DNA from: Panopea generosa
Lineage: Eukaryota; Mollusca; Bivalvia; Adapedonta; Hiatellidae
Length of the DNA stretch: 64,000 nucleotides
Direction of reading: 5' to 3'
Assembly: GCA_029582155.1 (NCBI GenBank)
Contig: CM055895.1
Span: 52,605,250-52,669,249, forward strand
Below are positions 11,527 through 25,339 of this stretch, one piece after another. The first letter of the stretch is position 1, and every line of letters begins with the position of its first letter. Both the position numbers and the translations under genes were made by a program. Under the pieces are notes generated by a model. That model was not told where the DNA came from. It did not search any database and saw nothing but the letters and a program-made list of their open reading frames with translations.

Positions 11527-13435
11527 TCATTTTGCTTTAAGCCATGAACCGGAAGAGAACCCCTGATTTGCACCATTCACCTCATTTCCCAATACTGGAA
11601 AGTCAGAGTCTAGGTTATGAACCGCCCCGTGGGCGTTATAGTCCTTTCTGATGAGCACCTGGTTGCATGTCTGACACGTCAAGAACCCCGATGCAGACTG
11701 CGTCCACGCACCTTTTGCTTTTCTTGATTTACCGCTAATTTTGAGCACATCTTCATCTATTTTCATACTGTCACTCATCATGTACACCGATAACAAATCT
11801 TGTTGCTTACCAATATCTGGTAACAATGCAAGAAGTTCTGGAAATATTTCGGCAAATTTGTCTTTCCCTAGAACTTCCTCACATCGCTTGTAGTACTGAT
11901 CAGCGGAGATTTCAGACTTTCTAAAATCTCCTGACAATAACCTGAAGTCTGGGAACTTTGTTGGATCGTGCTCACAACAAGACTGAATAATTGCAATAAG
12001 AGAACGGTTCCGGTCATTGAAGCCTTCTGGTTGGGAGTACTGGAAGTTCTTCAGGTTGGCAGACGTAGATATAACCTCTCCAACATTGCAGTTTGTTGTT
12101 TGAGATTGTAGAGACATACCAGTACTCTGAAGACTAAATCCAGGTGGAGGCTTGTTCCCAGCTGGCTTTGAAAATCCAGGTGGTGAGGTTAAAGACGGTG
12201 GTCCGCTTTCTTTTTTGAATCCAGGTGGTGGTTTTTTACTTTTAGCAGGAGCTCCAAGAGAAGGAAATTCTTCCTCTGCTATTGTGAATTTCACAGGTGG
12301 AACTTTAATTTCTCTTTCAGAATCATTTGAAATGATTTCTTCTTTTGTATATTCCAATCTTTTCTCAATTTTATCTTCTTTCTTCTTTTCTTTTGGTTTG
12401 TCAGGTTGAACCGTGACAGGTTTAGCTACAGATTTACCTACAGATTTGGCATCTGGCGGCCCCAAAAATTGTTTTCTTTGTTCATTTATTCGAGGTTCTT
12501 TTTCAGCTGCACTAGATATTGTTGCAGAAGTTAGAAGCAAACTTGCTATATCATCAAGTGAAGAATTACCTTTAAGTACATCTTTTTTTACTGCTAAATT
12601 ATTATTTTCATTATTTACTTTTTCCTTCTTTTTCTTTTTCTTATTTTTAGTCTTTTGTTCATTTTTAGGAGAATCTGGTATATTAACAGGACTATACCTG
12701 TCTATGATATTTATATCGTCATTTACAGCATTTGAAGGTACTGGAACATTATTGGATTTAGCATGCTTACTAAACTGACTATCTTTTCCACTTTTAAACC
12801 ATTTCATATTAGAACTAGATGATGCATTAGAGGGTCCTCCCAAACTTGGGAAATCAGAGTCGCTATAACCTGTTTTACCTGAAGCTGAAGGTGGTCGATT
12901 AACTTTGGCACTTTTCTTTGTCACAGCACTAGAAGAACCAGATGAGACAGGTTTACCTTTAACATTTGCTTTCCCAGACTGTACCCAAGATCTCGAAATT
13001 GAAACGCTTGGTTTAGCACTAGCAGGTAACCCGGGAAAATCTTCCTCCACCTTTTTAGCACTAAAAGCTGGCTTATATGGAGAAATTCGTCCAGTTGAAC
13101 TCACTGCACTGTCTGTATTTGATGAAGTTTGATTTAATGTAGGGAAATCTCCAAGACCTAAAACACCATGTTGAACTGACATACTATGAGATATTGCGAA
13201 CCTGTCCGCTAGGGAAGATTTGCTAGGTTCAGTGACTGCGGTTGAGGTAGATGTTGTTGTAGGAGGTTTAGAAACAACTTTACCACTAAGTGTAGGGAAG
13301 TTATCATCATGATGGACAAAATCATCATCAGAACTCGAGTCAGATTTCTTTGCTGGTGGCTGTGTTTTCTTCTTAGTTTCGTCCTTCATTGTGCTGAGGG
13401 AGGCTTGAATTGCTCGCTCAACATCATTCTTCTCT
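11527..13435 (-). CDS. ZNF598: ZNF598 coding exon 6 (residues 311-946 and stop)
   Basis: The exon opens after acceptor TTACCAG and completes the Arg codon shared with exon 5. It begins with the UIM-like EKNDVERAIQASLS and is then largely disordered, rich in Ser, Lys and Pro. DFPxL-type motifs sit at about residues 357, 407, 443, 505, 700 and near the C-terminus (DSDFPVLG). PPPGF at about 713-717 and 740-744 (and PPGF near 729) match the consensus bound by the GYF domain of GIGYF proteins. A lysine block is at about 575-582. A conserved region (NRSLIAIIQSCCEHDPTKFP to FPELLALLPD) precedes the C-terminal finger CQTC...HGAVH. It ends WLKAK-TGA. Its long antisense open frames are shadows. Confidence 0.95.
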
Positions 13436-14826
13436 CTGGTAAGTTAATAACAGAAAACAAAATTCATTTTATGTAAACAAAGCACAAACAATGAACCTAG
13501 CATATACAATTAACAGTAAACTCATATTTCACATAAAAATGAGGAGTTTAGCTATGAGAGCTATACATATATATTAAAGACAACAGCAGTTTTATAGAAG
13601 TGTCGAAACAAGAGCACCGCAAAAAGGTGCAAACACTCGTCCACCTAGCAGGTCATGGTCAGTATTTAAAAAAAAAAAATTTAACCTGATGGTGAGAAGT
13701 TTGCAGAATCACTATCTATTACTGAAAAACAAAAAGAATTAGTCAAACCCAAGCTAAACAAGGTCTTTAACCAAAGGTTTTAGAGCCAAAAGTATGGAAA
13801 GGTAACATAATATGAATGTGTTTGTGAAGTTTAGTCACTATAACATATAAGTAGTTTGTTGAGAAATAGAGGAAGGCTGAGCTAAACATAGAATGCTAAC
13901 CAGACGCTGCAAGTATTAACTACTTACTAGTATTAACTAAGTCCAGTAAGTAGATTAAGGTAAGTGAAGTAAAAACTTTTTTACATGATCAATAATTGTA
14001 ACTGAAAAACTAAATAAATTTTTTAAAAAAATTCAAACCCGAGCTAAACAAAAAACTTTAACCTAAGGTTTTAGAGCCTAAAGTATGGAAAGTTAGGTAA
14101 CTTGGCGATATACATTGATTGTATAACATAATATGAATGTGTTTGTGAAGTTTGGTCACTATAACATTGGTAGTTTGTTCAGAAACAGAGAAAAGGCTGA
14201 GCTTAACATAAATTTTTAACCTGACAATGCAAGTATTAACTAAGTCCATTATGAAGGTCAAGGTCAGTGATGTAAACTTTTTTAAAATGATGGTGATCAG
14301 TTCTCAAAATCATTACCTATTACTTAAAAGCAAAATAGATTTAAAAAAAAAAAAAATCAAACCCAAGCTTAACAAAAAAAATTTAACCTAGTGTTTTAGA
14401 GGGTAAAGTATAGAAAGTTAAGTAAGTTACTATATAAATTATTTGAATAACATGATATGAATGTGTTTATGAAGATAAGTAACTAACTTTAATATATATA
14501 GGTAGTTTGTTCAGAAAGAGAGAAATGGCAGAGCTAAACATGAAACTTTAACCAAACGCAGACGACAACAACGACACCAGGGTCATGACAATAGCTCTTC
14601 ATTTTATTCAAAAAGACAAGCTAAAAAAACTCAAATCACATATATTTTGTTTGCTGCAATAGAACTTTTCAAATCCTTACCACTACTGTTCTGTTATAGT
14701 TCCCATAATAAGCAAAGCATGTGTTTTGGAGCAACATGGAGCACATATCTAGGTCCATCTCAGGGCAAAACATATTTTTGAATGCGTAGTTTATAAAAGA
14801 AACATGAAAACCAGAACATCACTCAC
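13436..14826 (-). repeat. ZNF598 intron 5 with a diverged roughly 300-bp tandem repeat
   Basis: Between about 13600 and 14590 the words ttttagagcctaaagtatgg, atatgaatgtgtttgtgaag, gtagtttgttcagaaa and aaggctgagctaaacat recur in the same order about three times. The last copy ends caacgacaccagggtcatga, then caatagctc, which resembles the end of a dispersed repeat known to me from mollusc genomes. The intron has GTGAGT (14826-14821) and CAG (13438-13436) ends. Confidence 0.6.
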
Positions 14827-14923
14827 CTGTCTGAAGTTCGTCCACCATGTCTCCCACCTCTAGATCCCTGGTGTCTGGGGCCACTGTTCCGCACATCTTC
14901 ATAGTCATTACGATTGGTCACAC
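14827..14923 (-). CDS. ZNF598: ZNF598 coding exon 5 (residues 279-311)
   Basis: A 97-base exon between acceptor TTTGCAG and donor GTGAGT. It encodes VTNRNDYEDVRNSGPR followed by an Arg/Gly-rich run ending GGRTSDR. It starts with two bases completing a Gly codon and ends with two bases of an Arg codon. The DYE-V motif matches the basic linker after the zinc fingers of ZNF598. It is too short to appear as an open frame starting with Met. Confidence 0.9.
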
Positions 14924-15304
14924 CTGCAAATGTGATAACACAATATGTACATGTCAATATTCTTAAGGACAAGCCTCAATTCTTCTTGCCAAACATTAAC
15001 ATTTAAATCATGTTAGTTGTTCTTTCTTTACATTATTTAAGGTTCAATTCAATTATTTCTTTTATAATGATAGTAATTTTATAATCATTTCATAAAAGAG
15101 ATCCAGAAATATCTAAGAAGTGATGTAAATGATAGAAGGTTTGGTTTTGATTATTGTTGGCTTTTATGTGTTTGTTTTTATCAGGGTTTTTTGAGAGGGT
15201 GTGAAGTGTGACATATGAGTATAATAATATCTTCATTTAAAGAAAAAACGCAGTTAGAACAATTTCTAATCTTCCCTGTGGTCCTCAATGATATGTAATG
15301 TATA

Positions 15305-16172
15305 CACTGCGGTCCCGTTATAACGCGGTCCGATATAACGCGAATTCCGTTATAACGCGGTTTTTGCTTGGCTCCCAATTTTTCGGCGGGGGGGGAAAGG
15401 TCGTGATACAAAACTTGAAAATATGCGCGAATGACCAAATGACAACCAAACAATAGATCGTCGCCATGTTTTGATTTGATAATCGCTCATCTTCTACTCA
15501 CCAATTAGCCTTGATTATAACAAACTGTTATAACCATTACCTCATGGTGGTTTAAAGGATTGTTTAAGGGATTGATTCATGCCAGCATTGACAATTAACA
15601 GTTTGTAATAATCCCGAGTGCTTCAATAAATGCTGACACGCGCCAAACACAGAAGCCATATGCAAACTTCGTTATTATCGAGTGATCACGTGATCAAGCA
15701 ACGAATCGGTTGACAGGTATTAATATATCGCGGGTATCTTATCGGATCGTAAACACAAACTTATTTTTATTATTTAATTGTTGTTAATACTTCAGATTTA
15801 TATTTTTAATATTTTTATACTAACAGCGTTGAGTTTAAATTGAAGCGCGATTTTTTATATAGACACCGTTTTTTCTCCTTCCGGGTTAAACGGAAATGGC
15901 TGCCAATTTTAGTATAATCAAAACAAGAAAACGTTTTTCTTTCTTTTCTTTTTTTGTATTAATTTCATACATATATAAGTGTATCTGTTGTAACTAAATA
16001 CGCGTTGTATCATATTACAATGCAAACAATACCATTCACAGTAGGACAGCACGATAGGTGTGAAAAAACGACATCGATTTTTTTCGAGGTAATTATCGCT
16101 ATAACGCGGTCCGCTTATAACGCGGTTTCGTTTTGTGGACCACAAGATCCGCGTTATAACGGGACCCGAGTG
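15305..16172. mobile_element. Non-autonomous Tc1/mariner-superfamily-like element in ZNF598 intron 4
   Basis: The left end CACTGCGGTCCCGTTATAAC and the right end, inverted, CACTCGGGTCCCGTTATAAC are followed by CGCGG on both sides: a terminal inverted repeat of about 25 bp with few mismatches. TA dinucleotides flank both ends (15303-15304, 16173-16174). Extra copies of ataacgcggt lie just inside both ends. It is 868 bp with no transposase frame. A TA duplication with GTTATAACG-type ends suggests the pogo/Tigger side of Tc1/mariner; the sub-family is inferred. Confidence 0.75.
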
Positions 16173-16298
16173 TACATCTGTTTGAAATGGATGCATTCTT
16201 TTAACAATACAACTAAACCATCAATGGTTATATCATAATGAGTTCAAAAAGGACTAGAAAGCACACAACTCTAATCCACTGAAAATGCAAAATCTCAC

Positions 16299-16522
16299 CT
16301 CTGCCTCTGTTTGATGGTCTTGGCACCAAGTTAATGTCTATGTTAATGATCCTTTCTTGGCGAGACTGAAGTTTAGACTGGGCCTTACTGTGGTGGGTGG
16401 CACGATGACCTTTCAAGTCTATCTCGGAACGAAATGCGGTCTCGAACTCTATTGTGGCACACTCCCCTTCCTCACACAGGTAATGGCCAGACCGAAAATG
16501 ATTTTTCAGTACTTCGTAATCC
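16299..16522 (-). CDS. ZNF598: ZNF598 coding exon 4 (residues 204-279)
   Basis: Acceptor TTTCAG precedes it and donor GTGAGA follows. It encodes DYEVLKNHFRSGHYLCEEG, then ECATIEFETAFRSEIDLKGH, then RATHHSKAQSK, a C2H2-type finger pair conserved in ZNF598/Hel2 (the human equivalent starts DYAYLREHFREKH). It ends in a basic stretch VPRPSNRGR. The 224-base length fits phase 2 entry and phase 1 exit. Confidence 0.95.
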
Positions 16523-16712
16523 CTGAAATTAACATTATAATACACAAATTATTGATAATATAATACTGCCATGTATACAATGTGTCAGAATTAACTAATC
16601 GATCTGTCAAAATTTATCATAAGGAATAAATTTTCATTTTTTTAACGTTCACATTTTCATGAATGTTCATCAAAGGATATTCATTCCTTATATTTATATT
16701 ATTACTACACCT

Positions 16713-17455
16713 AGTCTATACCAGCTTGCTCTAAGACATGCCTACGTTGTGTTCACCCAGTCTCTACCAGCTTGCTCTACGTCATGCCTACGTTGTGTTC
16801 ACCCAGTCTATACCAGCTTGCTCAGTCATGCCTACGTTGTGTTCACCCAGTCTATACCAGCTTGCTCTACGTCATGCCTAGGTTGTGTTCACCCAGTCTA
16901 TACCAGCTTGCTCAAAGTCATGCCTTCGTTGTGTTCACCCAGTCTATACCTGCTTGCTCTACGTAATGCCTATGTTGTGTTCACCCAGTCTATACCAGCT
17001 TGCTCTACGTCATGCCTACGTTGTGTTCACCCAGTCTATACCAGCTTGCTCTACGTCAAGCCTTCGTTGTGTTCACCCAGTCTATACCAGCTTGCTCTAC
17101 GTCAAGCCTTCGTTGTGTTCACCCAGTCTATACCAGCTTGCTCTACGTCATGCCTACGTTGTGTTCACCCAGTCTATACCAGCTTGCTCTACGTCATGCC
17201 TACGTTGTGTTCACCCAGTCTATACCAGCTTGCTCAAAGTCATGCCTTCGTTGTGTTCACCCAGTCTATACCTGCTTGCTCTACGTAATGCCTACGTTGT
17301 GTTCACCCAGTCTATTGGAGTTTGCTCTAAGTCAAGCCTACGATGTGTTCACCCAGTCTATACCAGTTTGCTGTAAGTCATGCATATGTTGCATTCCCCC
17401 ATCTATACCAGCTTGCTCTAAGTCATGCCTACGTTGTCTTCCCCGATCTATAACA
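16713..17455. repeat. Satellite, 46-bp unit, about 16 copies, in ZNF598 intron 3
   Basis: The unit is tctataccagcttgctcta, cgtcatgcctacgttg, then tgttcacccag. Because 46 is not a multiple of three and the unit lacks stops on the plus strand in most copies, overlapping open frames of 160-209 codons appear; they are repeat artefacts antisense to the intron. Some units are shortened to ctcagtcatgcc. Confidence 0.92.
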
Positions 17456-18597
17456 TTTAAACTGATTGGATACAGTAGAAACGGGAACCAGATTTATGTC
17501 TCACAACACAGTTATGCCCCTTTTTTCCACAGTAGCAAGATTCTTACGCTTAAAAGAAAGGCCTATGAACTTTGGTTATGAAATATTTTCAAAATGGTTC
17601 ATAGTGGTTGTGATTTCTTGCTGCAGATGAGTAGAGCAAAAGTTGGCATAGCATATACTGCAATAAGACACCACCGGTGTTAAAAAAGTGACTTATATAG
17701 GATTTCAACATATGCATGTATTTATGAGCACTTGAGGAATTCTTTTTTTCAAAAAAGCTCAGGGTGTCACTGCACCCTCTTTAAAAAAAAAACAAAGTGG
17801 ACAACCTACCAGTTGTTGTGCATTTTTATGCGGGTATACATTCCTGCTATGAAAAAAAATACTTTAAAAAAAATTCTATGTGGAATTCTTTTTTTTACCA
17901 TTGAAAACCTAGACCTAATTTTATATAGAACAAAGAACAAAATTCAACTGTGAAGTGAGACCTTAATAACAACCTATCATGATATTTTTGTATCACGTTT
18001 ATCAAAAAATTTATCAAAGCAAACAATGACCTTCAAGGCCATTCATTTATTGTCTATGAACAACAAAATTATATGTAGGTTCAATGAACTAGTAACCTCA
18101 CAAACGTAAAAATATCTATGTATTTATCTATGTACAGATCAGAGGTAACATACTTTTACTAATCCATTTACATATATTCCCATTTAGTTTTACCGTGTTT
18201 ATATATTTTTATAGGTAAATTATCAAAATAATAAATTACAGTATTTTTTTACCAAAAACAAAATTTATGTCCTGGACAAGTGATTCATAAACTATCAGAA
18301 GAGTAGACCACAAACATTTGGATTGTAGGTATCCAGATAATTTCACTACAATTTTATTTGGCCTATATTAAAATATTCTTTGTCACTTCTGGTAGACACA
18401 AAACAAATCATTCAAAATATTCTTGGTCATTACAAGATTGATTACAAAAAAAAAAAAGAAATAAAAAAGAATTTACCTACTTACCTACCCACCCCTAAAT
18501 GATACGAGTCAGAAGTGGTAACAAGCAATTATTTAAGGGTGGCCCTAAAGAGGGCTGTAACAACCTTAATTTATCGCTGACTTAATGTTTTACTTAC
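17456..18597. other. Rest of ZNF598 intron 3, no gene seen
   Basis: AT-rich intronic sequence with homopolymer runs. Around 18445-18500 an A-rich run followed by cctacttacctacccaccc resembles the end of the MITE at 5971-6524 and may be a degraded relative. The donor GTAAGT is at 18597-18592. Confidence 0.4.
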
Positions 18598-18809
18598 GAG
18601 AAGAACTCCTGTGAGCCGAGGCTTTCACAGAAATGACAATAGTAATGATCCTTCCTCAGATGCTTATAGAGCTCGTCTTTGTCCAGGTACCTCTCGTCAC
18701 AGAACTGACACAATGGGTGACCTTTGTACGACGTGTCATCCTTGTCTCCAACCCTACGGTGAGATGCCAAGCCTTGTCGATTGTACACCTTTCGTTCTCT
18801 TGTAAATAT
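18598..18809 (-). CDS. ZNF598: ZNF598 coding exon 3 (residues 134-204)
   Basis: It follows acceptor GTCCAG and ends before donor GTAAGT. It encodes IFTRERKVYNRQGLASHRR, then VGDKDDTSYKGHPLCQFCDE, then RYLDKDELYKHLRKDHYYC and HFCESLGSQEF. This is the most conserved zinc-finger segment of the family (human: GHPLCKFCDERYLDNDELL). It is 212 bases, in phase 0 and out phase 2. Confidence 0.97.
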
Positions 18810-19579
18810 CTGGACAAGAGGAAAAAGAAGTATTCAGAGAAGTATTCCGGGCTCCAGTACTCCGGACAAACGAGTTTTAATGGTATTTCAGCCTTGAAAT
18901 TCAGCATTTAAATTAAAGTTTATAAGTAAAACCAATATTAGATATTGACAATTGGTTACTGATGTATGATGTTAGCCCTCTATTATGGGCATTTTCAGAC
19001 CATTACATTTATTTTTTATTTCTTAAATCTGCATGACCTGACAAAAAACAACTTACTTTAATCTAGAATTATATTATAAGTGCTATGGATATAAAATTAA
19101 GAATAACTAAATAAACTGTTTGATTAAAGTTAAAAAACAGGGGATTTGCAAAAAAAAAAAAGCTGCTGTGTTTAATTAATTTTTGAATTTTCACTTGTCC
19201 AGTCAGGCTAGCAACCTTTATTTTACTTGTCCATACCCACGATTCAGTTTTAAAAACGCAAACTTTATAAATTTGGGTAAAACAATCAGCTAAGATAGGT
19301 CATATAAGATTAACAGAAACAGAAAATATAGTTCATTGTGTTTGTTATGAATCACATTGAAAGAAGCAAATAATCATGAACAAAAAAGAAATGGGTCAAT
19401 AATGAAAATGTTCAAGAAATATATGTCAAATATGCAAATCGAAAATACCAATGTTCTCAGATAACTGGATAAATACTACTAATACATCAGATACACAAAT
19501 TGAAAATACCAAAGTACACAGACTACTGGACAAATAATACTAATACATCAGATACAATTATATACTTAAATTAAACATG

Positions 19580-19586
19580 CATAAAG

Positions 19587-19672
<86 letters not shown>

Positions 19673-19679
19673 CTTTATG
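19580..19679. repeat. Perfect 100-bp palindrome with an (AT)40 core, ZNF598 intron 2
   Basis: CATAAAGGGC on the left and GCCCTTTATG on the right are exact inverted copies around an uninterrupted run of 40 AT dinucleotides. The whole stretch equals its own reverse complement. It could extrude as a cruciform, and the core length is likely polymorphic. Confidence 0.9.
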
Positions 19680-20149
19680 TGTATGTATATATAATTGTAA
19701 TCGTTCGACATCTTTTTTAAAATAATTTTAAAGAATTCAGTATTGTTTAGGCGTATTAATTAATTTATAATAATTAATTTATTATCTCTCCCATATATAT
19801 ATATATAGTAGAAATACAAGTTCTAGTTTGAACACATACTTGTATCAAATTTCCTTGAATATGATAAGACCACCTTGCTATTAAGACCACTTTTGTCTGG
19901 TCCAAAAGATAAGTCATAATAATATAGTAGTTTTACTGTAATGTATGTAATATTAAGTATACAAAGTGCAAATTGTCTACCAGCATCCACAAATGTTACT
20001 TCTGTATGCCCAAACTATTTTCACATTTTCATTTCAGAATAAATCAACATAATTTAAAATGCTTTTCTCCATGCAAGCCCCTGACTGTTTTCTTATATTC
20101 AACCATTTATGAAAATATACTGTTTAATGATGTCTTTCAATGATGATAC

Positions 20150-20389
20150 CTTTAATGACAAGCAGAGTCCACAGTAAAACAACGTATGAACCCGTCTCAT
20201 GTGATCTTGCAGTGATTTGAATGTCTTTTCGGGATATCTATCTTTACAAATGGTGCATCTGTGTTCCAGCAGTTCTTCAAACCTTGTTCTAATTGAATCA
20301 TTTTCAAACTGTATTTTCAATTTCCTGTTGAGTACGAACTTCCTCATGGGCATCTCACCAAATTTTTCCTTTTTCAACATGAAGAATAC
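20150..20389 (-). CDS. ZNF598: ZNF598 coding exon 2 (residues 54-133)
   Basis: Acceptor TTTGACAG comes directly before GTA TTC TTC, and the exon ends AAG before donor GTATCA; 240 bases, phase 0 to 0. It encodes VFFMLKKEKFGEM, then HRCTICKDRYPEKTFKSLQD, then HMRRVHTLFYCGLCLSLK. The finger CTIC...HMRRVH followed by FYCGLCL matches human ECPLC...HMRRQHELFCCRLCL. Confidence 0.96.
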
Positions 20390-21836
20390 CTGTCAAATAT
20401 ACCATATATTTCAATTCAAATGTTGTTTTAGAGTCTATGTAACGTTTATTAAATAGTACAAACTTTAGCTATTGACTAACATTATATAATACAAACTTCT
20501 CCACTTGCCATTTAAACACAGGGGCATCCCACACTTGACTATCACAAATGGAATTCCCCCTGCACTTGAATTCTTTAACAAAATGTTGCAAAAGCTTACT
20601 TTCCTCTTAATCATTATTTTTCTTTGCATATCTTTTCTCAATTTAATACCTAAAATGAATCATACTAAATATGATGACTTGAACTGATTAATATAAGTAA
20701 AAACTAAAATACAAATTACGGATAAAAATAAATAGAACAGTGCTTAAGTTATCTGTTTTAACAACTGGCAAATTATCAGATAAATACAAAGTGAAAGTTC
20801 TGACATATTTATGAAAATGAAAGTTCTGACATATTTATGAAAATTGCAAGAAAGAGAAAATAAAAAATATTAACTTTAATATTCTTTGTGAGAAAGAGAA
20901 AGTAAAAGACAAAATATTTAGACTTATCATGTACAAGTTTCCAAATTATCTAAATTTCAATGATGACTTTAATATAAACTTGAAAACAGATCTGTGTTAA
21001 AATGTCTTAGATTTTTTTAACGCCATAGGGTAATACTTGAACATTCACCTAGACAAAATTGAAAGTACCCGGTAACCTTCAAAACACATAATTAAAATTT
21101 GTATATTTTGCTTATTAAATAGATTAATTATCATTTTCATTTTTAAATAAAGAAACATAAAACTGGTACTGTTCCAAGTCTCTTATAAGGATATAGAGGT
21201 ATGTCTGTGTTTTTGGCACTTTTTGAGGCCAAAGTTAGACCCAATTCTCCTTGCCAAAGGGTGTTTTTCCCTACTAAACAGCAGATTAGATATACAAATA
21301 ATAAAAATGCTGTCCATTCACCTTATTTAATCAGGCTAATGATGGATTATGAGGATCCAAGGGAATCCTGGATTACCACGTACATTTCATTTCATATGTA
21401 TTCAATATTAAAACAGTAGTAAATGAAAACCCATTGCATTTCTAATATTCTTCTAAAAACTTTTTGTACTGTTTATATGTCATGCCGACGTTAAATACAA
21501 TTTGATTTTATTGGTTTTATTTTATTCTTAAAGGTAACTTGACCTCTGGTAGGAGGAAAGATATATTTTCAATACAACATGCAATACAGAGAAAATGTAA
21601 AGTCAGACAGCAAAATTTATGTTAAATCGCTCAAGTTATATATGTTTTAATTTGAAAATAGATTTCTTATAATTAATAACAACACGGTCTCCAACACCTC
21701 TTATACTCAATGCTACAGAATGATAGACTGGAACATTCCGCAACATGAACACTCCCATAAATGGTCTCATCTTGGATGGTCACATATTATTTTAACCGAA
21801 AACTGTTAAGACTACATTACTAAGAACTATAAATAC

Positions 21837-21995
21837 CTCAGGTAGATCGGTCCTACATATTGGGCAGTAAAACTGTTCACATAATGCCCTCATTCTGGTT
21901 GAACATTTGAAACAAATCGGATGATCACACTGTCCAATGGCAAAAATGTCAATGGCCTCGTGACAAACCAAACAAGTGTTTTCGGCAACTTCCAT
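21837..21995 (-). CDS. ZNF598: ZNF598 coding exon 1, RING domain (residues 1-53)
   Basis: It starts at ATG 21995-21993 and stops before donor GTATTT. All eight RING ligands are present in order: C8, C11, C23, H25, C28, C31, C44, C47 (CLVC, CDHPICFKC, CPIC). This is the short N-terminal RING that recruits the E2 enzyme. Just upstream, the minus strand reads ttaattttag then AT-ATG, a possible acceptor, so the start codon may sit two bases into a second exon. Confidence 0.96.
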
Positions 21996-21997
21996 AT

Positions 21998-22344
21998 CTA
22001 AAATTAAGTCTTATAACAGAGGGGTGAATTACTTAGTTATTTTTAACGTATTACTTTCGTTTTGAATGAATATGACACGTCAACAACGCGTTTTATAAAG
22101 TTTTAAGATCTAAAAATAGTGCCACCTTTCCGCCTAGTTGTGCAACAAGGCCTAGTTTATATCTCGGGAGGTACTAAATCCGGTCACATTCCGGCTTTCT
22201 ATCTCATGCGGCTGAACACAACAACACTATTCAATTCAATTTTATTCAGGCATAAAATATCAGTTTCCATATATTTATACAATAAATCCAAGAGGTTAAA
22301 CAATATCTGGATTATATAATATTATAATTCAAAATCCACTTACT
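21998..22344 (-). promoter_or_regulatory. Candidate 5' UTR intron and upstream non-coding exon of ZNF598
   Basis: A GTAAGT donor on the minus strand at 22343-22338 could pair with the tttag acceptor at 21998, giving a 5' UTR intron of about 346 bp. The first exon and promoter would then lie at or right of 22344; 22430-22560 is less AT-rich than its surroundings. This is inference from splice motifs only. Confidence 0.3.
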
Positions 22345-22569
22345 TCACAATATTCACGTGGTACAATCTTGCAAACTGGTATAACAATGTAATCTTCTTC
22401 CTTATGCAGTGCAGTGCCAGCTCTGAGTCATTGGCGCACTTGGTGTATGTACAATGTCGATGTGTCGCGCAATACTAAAAGTTTAAAAAAAAACCACATA
22501 AAAACATGAACGGCGTCGACCAGTGGTAGACGGCCAGGCCAGTCCAGACCAGAAGTCCTTTTTAGTCTA

Positions 22570-25330
<2,761 letters not shown>

Positions 25331-25339
25331 TACATGCAG

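Larger units (their letters stand above)
11527..21995 (-). other. ZNF598: ZNF598 gene, full coding span (six coding exons)
   Basis: This is an E3 ubiquitin ligase (yeast Hel2 homologue) that senses collided ribosomes, ubiquitinates small-subunit proteins such as eS10 and uS10, and represses translation with GIGYF2-4EHP. It acts on cytoplasmic ribosomes. Coding exons on the minus strand: 21995-21837, 20389-20150, 18809-18598, 16522-16299, 14923-14827, 13435-11527. Every intron has GT/AG ends and the phases fit (0,0,2,1,2), giving 946 residues; human ZNF598 is about 900. Domain order: RING (8-47), three or more C2H2-type fingers (about 100-260), a basic/Arg-Gly linker, a UIM-like helix (about 316-325), a long disordered region with repeated DFPxL motifs, PPPGF motifs at about 713 and 740, a conserved helical block near 780-860, and a C-terminal C2H2 finger (C898, C901, H913, H917). 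A non-coding first exon probably lies upstream. Introns carry several repeats, described separately. Confidence 0.96.

Noticed and set aside
12152-13132. Plus-strand open frames of 75-121 codons opposite ZNF598 exon 6
   Set aside because: Antisense shadows of a strongly supported coding exon; no independent motif.
16659-17581. Overlapping plus-strand open frames of 163-209 codons with repeated LYQLALRHAYVVFTQS-like blocks
   Set aside because: They are translations of the 46-bp satellite in more than one frame, lie in a ZNF598 intron on the opposite strand, and show no domain.
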